A stretch of DNA of 64,000 bases from an uncultured Lachnospiraceae bacterium (lineage in GTDB: Bacteria > Bacillota > Clostridia > Lachnospirales > Lachnospiraceae), in assembly GCA_910585715.1 (NCBI GenBank), contig CAJUEX010000007.1, positions 1 to 64,000 of the forward strand. The letters are read 5' to 3'. Within the stretch, counting starts at the first letter, position 1; the number at the start of each line of letters is the position of its first letter. Under the pieces are notes generated by a model, which saw nothing but the letters and a program-made list of their open reading frames with translations, was not told the origin of the DNA and made no database searches. Of this stretch, positions 16,447 to 24,400 are shown in pieces. Both the position numbers and the translations under genes were made by a program.

Positions 16447-17760
16447 TTATTCTTCCACCACTTTAAATGCCTCTTCCAAATCCTGAATGATATCATCAAT
16501 ATTTTCCGTTCCAATGGATAAACGGATAGTATTCGGCTTAATTCCCTGCTCTGCCAGCTCTGCTTCATTTAACTGTGAATGAGTAGTGGAAGCCGGATGG
16601 ATTACTAAGGATTTTACGTCTGCCACATTTGCAAGCAGTGAAAACAGCTCAAGATTATCTATAAAGTCTTTTGCTTTCTTTGCATCTCCTTTTATCTCAA
16701 AGGTAAAAATCGAACCTCCCCCCTTGGGGAAATATTTTTGATAAAGCGCTTTCTGGCTTTCATCTTTTGTGACAGACGGATGATGCACTTCTTCTACCTG
16801 GGGATGATTGTTTAAATATTCCACTACCTTCAGGGCATTTTCCACATGCCGCTCCACCCTGAGGGATAATGTTTCCAAGCCCTGCAGGAAGAAAAATGCA
16901 TGGAATGGCGATAAAGTAGCTCCGGTATCCCTTAATAAAATGGCGCGGATTTTTGTCACGAATGCCGCAGGGCCCACCGCCTTTGTAAAGCTTACTCCAT
17001 GGTAGCTTGGATTAGGCTCTGTCAGGGAAGGAAATTTTCCGCTTGCCTCCCAGTCAAATTTTCCGCTGTCAACAATAACACCGCCTATGGTAGTGCCATG
17101 TCCGCCTATAAATTTGGTAGCAGAATGCACCACGATATCCGCACCATATTCAATAGGTCTTACAAGATAAGGGGTTGCAAAGGTATTGTCAATGACAAGC
17201 GGGATGTTGTGCTTATGGGCAATTTGGGCAAGGGCTTCGATATCCACTACCTCGGAACGTGGATTTCCCAAGGTTTCAATGAATACTGCCTTTGTGTTTT
17301 CCGCAATGGCATTTTCCACTTCTTCATAATTAAAAGGGTCCACAAAGGTGGTTGTTATTCCATATTCCGGAAGGGTATGGGCCAGTAAATTATATGTACC
17401 GCCGTAAATATTTTTTGCTGCTACAATATGCTCTCCTGCTTTTGCAAGATTCTGAAAGGTATAGGTAATTGCTGCTGCACCGGAAGCTACTGCCAAAGCT
17501 GCCACTCCTCCTTCTAAAGCTGCGATTCTCTGCTCAAATACATCTTCTGTAGGATTGGTAAGCCTTCCGTATATATTGCCTGCATCCGCAAGCCCGAAGC
17601 GTGCTGCTGCATGGTCAGAGTTCCTAAATACATAAGAAGACGTCTGGTAAATAGGAACCGCCCTTGCATCCGTTACCGGATCCGGCTTTTCCTGTCCTAC
17701 ATGCAATTGTAATGTTTCAAATTTCAGTTTTCTGTTTTCTCTTGTAATTTTTTCACTCAT
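16447..17760 (-). CDS. metY: O-acetylhomoserine sulfhydrylase (aminocarboxypropyltransferase)
   Basis: A 437-residue Cys/Met-metabolism PLP enzyme of the MetY branch: it converts O-acetylhomoserine and sulfide to homocysteine. PLP lysine K216 lies in SATKFIGGHG; YGRLTNPT near 64-71 and the DNTFATPYL segment bind cofactor. The length (about 430) separates MetY from the shorter MetB/MetC. Its promoter at 17985-18013 carries a dyad immediately downstream (17948-17968). No SAM riboswitch or T-box is seen in the leader. Confidence 0.95.
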   Translation of the reverse strand: MSEKITRENRKLKFETLQLHVGQEKPDPVTDARAVPIYQTSSYVFRNSDHAAARFGLADAGNIYGRLTNPTEDVFEQRIAALEGGVAALAVASGAAAITYTFQNLAKAGEHIVAAKNIYGGTYNLLAHTLPEYGITTTFVDPFNYEEVENAIAENTKAVFIETLGNPRSEVVDIEALAQIAHKHNIPLVIDNTFATPYLVRPIEYGADIVVHSATKFIGGHGTTIGGVIVDSGKFDWEASGKFPSLTEPNPSYHGVSFTKAVGPAAFVTKIRAILLRDTGATLSPFHAFFFLQGLETLSLRVERHVENALKVVEYLNNHPQVEEVHHPSVTKDESQKALYQKYFPKGGGSIFTFEIKGDAKKAKDFIDNLELFSLLANVADVKSLVIHPASTTHSQLNEAELAEQGIKPNTIRLSIGTENIDDIIQDLEEAFKVVEE

Positions 17761-17947
17761 AATTAATTCTCCTGTCCGGCTGAACGCCTCTATTATTTAT
17801 TTTATTGATTTCATTTTTTTGTTTTCTTCTTGTTAAGCTTTTCTCCCTGCTAACTAAAACAACACATTCGCTGTCCCCTTTTTATGTATTCTGGTTTTAC
17901 ATTTCTTTTTTCCTTGCTTTTCATGCTCGCTTCCGCCTTTCCCTGTT

Positions 17948-17968
17948 TTCATACTTGTTTTGTATGAA
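17948..17968. promoter_or_regulatory. Operator-like dyad downstream of the metY promoter
   Basis: Perfect 7-bp inverted repeat TTCATAC-n7-GTATGAA. It occupies roughly +10 to +30 of the metY transcript, and a half-site (GGTATGAATTA) lies in the promoter spacer. Rrf2-type cysteine regulators (CymR) bind AT-rich dyads of this kind, but the protein is not encoded here, so the regulator is inference. Confidence 0.6.
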
Positions 17969-17984
17969 TTAACTTTATGACGGC

Positions 17985-18013
17985 ATTATACACTCTAATT
18001 CATACCATGTCAA
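17985..18013 (-). promoter_or_regulatory. Consensus sigma-A promoter of metY-cysK
   Basis: Minus-strand TTGACA (18008-18013), 17-bp spacer and TATAAT (17985-17990), a perfect match at both hexamers. The transcript has a leader of about 220 nt before the metY ATG, with no recognised riboswitch. Confidence 0.9.
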
Positions 18014-18049
18014 TAGGATTTGCAAAATAAAAAATACAAAAATTTCCCG

Positions 18050-18078
18050 TATACAACTTTTCAGGAATTTGATATAAT
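18050..18078 (+). promoter_or_regulatory. Probable extended -10 promoter of carbamate kinase
   Basis: TGATATAAT on the plus strand gives TATAAT at 18073-18078 with the extended-10 TG; a weak TATACA lies at 18050-18055 with 17-bp spacing. It is about 35 bp before the ATG and only 37 bp from the divergent metY -35 box. Confidence 0.6.
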
Positions 18079-18112
18079 TTTATTATCTTTATTTTTAAGG
18101 AAGGACAAGATT

Positions 18113-19048
18113 ATGAGCAAGAAAAAAGTAGTAGTATCTTTAGGACATGAAGCATTAGGCTATACCACTTTAGAACAATTGGATGCCGTTAAAAATACAG
18201 CAAAAGCACTGGCAGATTTGGTAGAGGCAGATTACCAGCTGACCATTACCCACTCCAACGGACCTCAGGTAAGTATGATTCACAAGGCTATGACGGAGCT
18301 GCGCCGTATTTATATCGACTATACTCCGGCTCCAATGTGTGTCTGCTCCGCCATGAGTCAGGGATACGTGGGATATGATATCCAGAATTCCCTCCGGGCA
18401 GAGCTTCTTAGCCGGGGTATTTCCAAATCTGTCAGCACCATATTGACGCAGGTCACTGTGGACCCTTATGATGAAGCATTTTATGAGCCCAAAAAGGTCA
18501 TTGGACGTTATATGAGCAAAGAGGACGCAGACCTTGAAGTGAAGAAAGGCAATTATGTGATAGAAGAACCGGGAAAAGGCTATCGAAGAGCCATAGCAGC
18601 TCCAAAGCCTATCGATATCGTGGAAATTGATGCCATCAAGGCACTTGCAGATGCGGACCAGGTTGTAATTGCCTGCGGCGGCGGCGGCATTCCGGTTATT
18701 GAACAAAAGCATGCCTTAAAAGGCGCTTCTGCTGTTATTGAAAAGGACTCCATTGCAGGAAAGCTGGCTTCTGACTTACAGGCAGATGAGTTGATTATTT
18801 TAACCAGTGTTGAACAGGTCTATAAGAATTACGGCAGGGAGCATATGGAGCCGATTTCTACCATGACCGTTGCAAAGGCAAAGGAATACATAGAGGAAGG
18901 ACATTTTGGTGAAGGAAATATGCTTCCTAAGATTGAGGCAGCAATTGCTTATCTGGAAAAGGTTCCTCAGGGCATTGTACGTATTACTTCACTGAAGAAG
19001 GCAAACGATGCGGTTAGGGGAAAAACAGGAACTGTAATTACAGCATAG
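18113..19048 (+). CDS. arcC: Carbamate kinase
   Basis: A 311-residue amino-acid-kinase-fold enzyme that transfers phosphate between carbamoyl phosphate and ADP, yielding ATP. Signatures: N-terminal VVSLGHEALG (usual SLGGNAL varied), HSNGPQVS, CSAMSQGYVGYDIQNSL, ACGGGGIPV and the KDSIAGKLASDL segment. The ATG at 18113 has AAGGAAGGAC upstream; an earlier in-frame ATG at 18020 has none. No arcA, arcB or purine/allantoin gene is adjacent, so the pathway it serves is not visible. The LGHEAL variant of LGGNAL is worth noting. Confidence 0.93.
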   Translation: MSKKKVVVSLGHEALGYTTLEQLDAVKNTAKALADLVEADYQLTITHSNGPQVSMIHKAMTELRRIYIDYTPAPMCVCSAMSQGYVGYDIQNSLRAELLSRGISKSVSTILTQVTVDPYDEAFYEPKKVIGRYMSKEDADLEVKKGNYVIEEPGKGYRRAIAAPKPIDIVEIDAIKALADADQVVIACGGGGIPVIEQKHALKGASAVIEKDSIAGKLASDLQADELIILTSVEQVYKNYGREHMEPISTMTVAKAKEYIEEGHFGEGNMLPKIEAAIAYLEKVPQGIVRITSLKKANDAVRGKTGTVITA

Positions 19049-19052
19049 TATG

Positions 19053-19096
19053 AGAAAACCCTCTTTACGCAAAAAACGTAAAGAGGGTTTTCTTTC
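19053..19096 (+). terminator. Bidirectional terminator between arcC and lspA
   Basis: Sixteen-bp perfect stem GAAAACCCTCTTTACG/CGTAAAGAGGGTTTTC with a 7-nt loop at 19054-19092, with a T-rich tail on the plus strand and A-rich 5' flank. It sits between convergent genes and can serve both. Confidence 0.9.
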
Positions 19097-19097
19097 T

Positions 19098-19550
19098 TTA
19101 TTTCATACCTCCCAAAGCCGCCAGCATCGCCCCTGTCAAAATAAAAAAATCAGACAGATTAAACACCACCTTGGAAAGCCCCGGGAAAGCTTTCATCCGA
19201 AACCCGAAATAATCCACCACATATTTCCGCTTCAGCCGGTCATAAGTGTTGCTAAAAGCTCCTCCAAGCAAAAGACTTAATCCTGCCTTTAAAAGAGCAT
19301 TCCCTTTTTGAAAAAAGGAAAGTAAAAACAGTATCAGACAAAATACAGTCAAAAGCACAGAAATGACAGCCATTAATTCTTTTCTCTTCTCTCCCAGATT
19401 CAAAAAAGCTCCCTTATTATGATATTTAGTCAGATAAAGCCTTCCGCCCCAAATATTCTTTTGTTCTTTCTCCTTCCCCCATGCTTCTGTCATATTTTTA
19501 ATAAACCATTCACATAGAAAAAGACTCCCTATTATCATTACGTATACCAA
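19098..19550 (-). CDS. lspA: Lipoprotein signal peptidase II-like protein
   Basis: A 150-residue polytopic protein that matches SPase II: asparagine motif NKGAFLN, then GGAFSNTYDRL with the first catalytic Asp, and VVFNLSDFFI with the second. These are the two aspartates that cleave prolipoproteins in the outer leaflet. Four hydrophobic segments are visible. The first codon is probably TTG because GAAGGGAG lies 7 bases before it, while the first in-frame ATG is four codons later and too far from that site. The family is divergent in its GGAxSNxxDR block, here with T before Y. Confidence 0.82.
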   Translation of the reverse strand: MVYVMIIGSLFLCEWFIKNMTEAWGKEKEQKNIWGGRLYLTKYHNKGAFLNLGEKRKELMAVISVLLTVFCLILFLLSFFQKGNALLKAGLSLLLGGAFSNTYDRLKRKYVVDYFGFRMKAFPGLSKVVFNLSDFFILTGAMLAALGGMK

Positions 19551-19620
19551 GGCTTTTCTCCCTTCTTTTTATTTGCCGACTGTTTCTTTTAAGCTTAAAT
19601 TCTTCTGACAAAATTGTCAA

Positions 19621-21369
19621 CTATGTTCTTGCCAAAGCCTCAAAAACTCCCGACAAGCTCAAACGCCCAAATCCCCACTCCTCATTTGGATATTCCAGTT
19701 CATTTTCTCTTATGGCGCCCCGTATGAAATAATTTCTTGCAGTCTGGGTATTGACAATGCTGTCATGTTCTTCCACGATTGCCCACTGATAAAAATCTGC
19801 CATGGCGCCTGCCATAATCGCTGCCGAAAGGCTGGAACCGGTATCCGGCCCCAGAACGGTAGATACATTTACTCCGGGAGCTGCCAAATCCGGCTTAAGG
19901 CTTCCTCTTCTGCCAAAGCCTCTTCCGCTTTTATAGTAAAAGCTGTTATTGCTGCTATTATAGTTAGTAACGGTTATTACGTTTTCGGCATAGCCCGGCG
20001 CCGTAATGGTGGCATTGGGGCTTGATTGTAAAAAATAAGTATCGCTGCGTAAAAACGGGCATATAGGCAGCCAGATATTAAAAACACTGTTATCGTTTCC
20101 CCCTCTTGCAAAGACCCGAATGGTCCAAATACCGGATATGGGCTTTATAAATCGCATAAATACCAATTCTTCTCCCGAGCTTTGTTCTACCAGCACATAC
20201 TCCACCTGAACCTTGCTTTCACTATAAATAAAAGAAAAGGTCAGAGACTGTCCTGCCGTATATACCGCTTCTCTCGTCTCTTCCCCGCTGGGGCTTCGGA
20301 TGGATACCGTAAACAGCTCCGGAATTTTTCCCCAAAGCTCTACTAAAAATCCTTCCTCATTTTCTCCAACCCGGATTTCTACATCCTGCCAGTCACGGCC
20401 ATTTGCAATTGAAATATTTCCCTCATAATGACTTGCCGCATTGCCTTCATTGCCGCCGCACACTACTACCCCTCTGCTTCTTCTGGCTGCCAGGCGGTCC
20501 AGATAGGTAGACAAAATAGAATTCCCCATATGGTCGCCGGAGTTGGTTCCGATTCCGAGACAAATGATAACAGGCCTGTCAAATATTCTTGCAAAATTGT
20601 CCAGATACTTTAACCCGCTCAAAATATCCGTTTCCTGAAAACAAACTGCCTCCTCCGGAATTTTATAATATTCTCTTAAATACGGCTTGGCTTCTTTACA
20701 TTTTACCATTACAATCTGGGCATCCGGTGCCGCTCCACGAAAGACAGTTCCGGCTCCCAATATGCTTCCCGCTGCCACGCTTGCCATTTTTGTTCCATGT
20801 CCTATAAAGTCATTGGAAGGAACGATATCTCTTGGATTATCACTGGAAAGAGCCTGATTAATCATATCATTTGTATATTCGCTTCCATATTCAAAGCCCT
20901 CCGGCGGCGTCCCTGTCTGTATTGTCTGGTCCCAGATAGAAAGTATGCGGCTGCTTCCGTCGCTTCGCCTGAATACATCCAGGTCATAGCGGATACCGGT
21001 ATCAATAAAGCCAATAATGACTCCCCTTCCGGTTAAATTCAAAGGAGCATTATTTACCTGAATGATTCCTGAATCAATTAGAGGGTCCGGATTAAATATC
21101 TGTGATGTGATATTATTTAAGTCCTCCCTCTGCATGGGCATAATCATCCCTTCATCCATAATGCTGTAGCATTTCGGAATAAAATTATAACGAAGCACAT
21201 TAATATCCTGAATATTTATATTTTTTCGTTCAAAATAAGATATCTGCAAATCCGATTCCAATGTTGTCTGGCAATAATCCAGCCTCTGTCCAAACGAACC
21301 CTCTGGAATAAGAAAATCTGTAATTAAATCTGCATAATCATTTGATAAAATTTTTTCCTTACAGGTCAT
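19621..21369 (-). CDS. S8-family (subtilisin-like) serine protease, clostridial Csp type
   Basis: A 582-residue subtilase without a signal peptide. The catalytic triad is complete: D123 (GFIDTGI), H191 (GHGTKMA) and S513 (GSSLSAA in place of the usual GTSMAxP). A jelly-roll-like insertion separates His and Ser, as in CspA/B/C proteins of clostridia that process SleC or sense germinants. A role in spore germination is therefore possible but other cytoplasmic S8 proteins share this layout. It ends 71 bp before lspA in the same direction; AGGA lies upstream of the ATG. Confidence 0.85.
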   Translation of the reverse strand: MTCKEKILSNDYADLITDFLIPEGSFGQRLDYCQTTLESDLQISYFERKNINIQDINVLRYNFIPKCYSIMDEGMIMPMQREDLNNITSQIFNPDPLIDSGIIQVNNAPLNLTGRGVIIGFIDTGIRYDLDVFRRSDGSSRILSIWDQTIQTGTPPEGFEYGSEYTNDMINQALSSDNPRDIVPSNDFIGHGTKMASVAAGSILGAGTVFRGAAPDAQIVMVKCKEAKPYLREYYKIPEEAVCFQETDILSGLKYLDNFARIFDRPVIICLGIGTNSGDHMGNSILSTYLDRLAARRSRGVVVCGGNEGNAASHYEGNISIANGRDWQDVEIRVGENEEGFLVELWGKIPELFTVSIRSPSGEETREAVYTAGQSLTFSFIYSESKVQVEYVLVEQSSGEELVFMRFIKPISGIWTIRVFARGGNDNSVFNIWLPICPFLRSDTYFLQSSPNATITAPGYAENVITVTNYNSSNNSFYYKSGRGFGRRGSLKPDLAAPGVNVSTVLGPDTGSSLSAAIMAGAMADFYQWAIVEEHDSIVNTQTARNYFIRGAIRENELEYPNEEWGFGRLSLSGVFEALART

Positions 21370-21432
21370 GATTTTAAATTTCCTAATTGTTTTCCCTTTA
21401 TTATATGCAAATATCCTTTTTTTGCCTTATAT

Positions 21433-21464
21433 AAAAATCGTCCCTGCATATGCAGGAACGATTT
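21433..21464 (-). terminator. Terminator of the LRR gene
   Basis: Stem AAATCG-TTCCTGCA/TGCAGGGA-CGATTT on the minus strand, with one G.U pair, followed by TTTTT. It lies 18 bp after the stop codon. Confidence 0.88.
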
Positions 21465-21481
21465 CATCTTTTAGTTTTTTA

Positions 21482-24400
21482 TTACTTTTTAATTTTTACA
21501 GTCTTTGATTGCCCTTTGCCTTTTAACAGCTTCTTGTAATCAGCAAGTTTCTTCCTTGGAACTTTAATTGTTGCTTTCTTATAAATATTTTTAAAAGCCT
21601 TGCTTCCCACTTTACTGAGTACAGTTGATTTAATCGTAATCTTCTTTAGTTTCTTACAATTATAAAATGCCTTGCTTCCAATGGACGTTACTTTCTTACC
21701 AATCGTCACACTGGTCAATGCCTTGCAATTATAAAAGGCGCTGGAACCTATAATCTTAACATTGCTGCCAAGGGTTATCTTTTTCAAAGCCGTACAGCCA
21801 TAAAAAGCCTTGGAACCTATTTCTGTAACAGAAGAGGGAATCGTAACTGTTTTAAGCTTTTTATTATTTTTAAAAGCACTTGGTGCTATCTTTGTAACCT
21901 TGTATTTTACACCTGAAATAGTAACCGTAGAAGGAATCTTAATAGTAGCAGCAGTTGTGGAATCTGCTTTCTTATAAGTTACTTCTCCATCTTTATCCCC
22001 TTTCTTTGTAACAGTTACAACAGCACCTGTAACAGTATCTTTATAGCTTTGATTCTCCTTTATTTCCGGCCATCTTACATTGATGTTTGTTTTTGCGGAA
22101 ATTGTTTTTCCATCCGATTTGGTAGCCGTCACACTGACATCTACTGACTTTTGATTCATTTCTGCCGTTACAGCCTTCACTAAACCGTTTTGCGTTGTGG
22201 TCAGCAATGCCGGTTTATTTGTTTCATATACCAGCTTGTTATTGGTATATTTTGCTGCTTCTGCTGCAGATGTTATAGTTGCGGTCTGATTCAGGCAATT
22301 TGTAATCTTCGTCTCGACCTGTACCGTCTGTCCCGGATTCAATGTTCTTTTTTCGTTAGGCACCTGAAGCTGAATGCTCTTTAAGTCTGCTCCAACCACA
22401 TAAGTATATGTCTGGGCATATTTTTCAGCATTTGCCGAGCCGGCAGGATGCGAAGCCGGATAAACTGTTATATGGGCTGTGCCCATTCCTGCCGGAATCA
22501 AATGGAAGAACTTTTGTGACTGGTTGTTTTTGTTATTTTCTCCTACTGTAGTAGTAATCATTCCCGGAGTAGCCCCGTCTGCTTTTGCAGTTCCATCATT
22601 CGGATTCTTTCCGGGATACATAACAGCCGGATTATCCGAAACAACTGTTACATTCCAGTCTTTGATATTGCTGCTTACCATTTCCTCATCTGTATAACTA
22701 AGATTATAATAAAGCTTCGGCTTTTCATTTCTGCTGTCCGCCTGGAAATTAGTAACGGAATCAGGCTGAAGTTCATCGCTGACACCGGTTCTGTTATCAT
22801 ACTTTTGATATAAATCCGCTTTATACCATGCTTTTATTACTTCCACCTTATATTTTGTTGTAAAATCTGTTTTTATACAGCTTCCGATTTCATAAGAATT
22901 ATTTAACGGGAACTGTACCTGACAACAAACATATACCGGATAACTTCCTTCCTTTACGCCTGTGACCTGAAAAACATCTACTTTTTTCCTGTTTGTCTCC
23001 GCATCTTCTTTCGTATGAGACATCTGCTGGAAGTTATCTGACATGCCTCCTTCACTATTTGCATACTTTCCACCCACAAGTGTGGTGTTATCAGAGTATT
23101 TATTTATAAAATATCCGTCCACATCACCGCTTACCGCCATATAAATATGTTCCCGATCCTCTTCCGGTACCGGATTCTGACCATCTCCTACCACAATATG
23201 CCGGAAAGCCTTTAACTGGGGAGCTTTTGTATCTGTATTTACCATATGCACATAATACGGGAAGTCCATAGTTTCATTGATTCCCACCTTAATTGCTTCT
23301 TTTACAGGCTCTACTGTAATGCTCAGATTTTTATTTGTAGTATTTCTGGACACATCTGACAAAGCATTAAACGCCTTAGGGTCTATTACTGTAGCGCTGT
23401 ACAAAGATACCTTGCCAAGCTTCGGACATCCTGCCAGTGCATCTGCATTTATATATTTTACACTTGTTCCAAAAGTCACATCTTCTAAGAGTTCGCAGCT
23501 TTTGCACAAATTACTTTCTATGATGCTCACTGCTGTTTTGGAAATGTCAAATTCGGTGACAGCCGACTTTCCAAATGCCTCTCTGCCTATTGTAGCAAGA
23601 GAAGAAGCATTGGAAAAGTCAAAGGATACTTTTACAGAATCTGACATTGTCTTTTTCCCATTACTATCCAATATTTCAGAACATCCGTTAAAAGCATTCC
23701 CACCTATGCTTATGAGCTTCGGACCAAATTTTACGTTTTTCAGGCTCTTACAATTCTGAAAAGCGCCGTCTCCAATCTTCTCAACAGAATCCAGATTCGT
23801 CCCTGACAAATTCAGGGCACTGCAATTTTTAAAAGCATTTGTTTTAATTTCCTTTACTGACTGAAAATCTACTGTCGCCAGTGCACTGTCTTCTTCAAAG
23901 CTGCTATCTGCTACCGTACTCATAGCCGGCGACAATTTCACAGCAGTCAACGCTTTGTTCTTTTTAAATGCGTTCCTTCCCACTGTTTGAAGCTGCCCGT
24001 TTCCGGACAAATCCATTTCCTGAAAGCTTGCCTCTTCAAAAGCGCTGTCATTAATGGTCTTTAATTGCGGACTTCCAGACAAATTCAGATAGTCAAACTC
24101 TGCCTGGAAAAACGCCTTGTTTTCAATTGTTTCCAAGGATGCCGGCAATGTCATGGGATTTGCTTTCGTGCTTTCAATACCGATACATAGTTCAAAACAC
24201 TCTTTTCCAATGTTTTTTATGGTGCGATTGCCGCCTAAATGTATATCCTTCAGACCAAAACAGCCAGAAAAACATGCTTCACCCAAACCCGACAAATTAG
24301 TATTTACAAGAAAATCAAGACTGGTCATATTCAAGCATAACTCGAAAGTCCCCTTTGGAAGAACTCCCGTCCATCCTGAAGGAATTACCGCTCTCTCAAT

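Noticed and set aside
17761..17984. SAM riboswitch or T-box in the metY leader
   Set aside because: No T-box sequence, no specifier stem and no S-box helices are visible; the leader is T-rich and unstructured.
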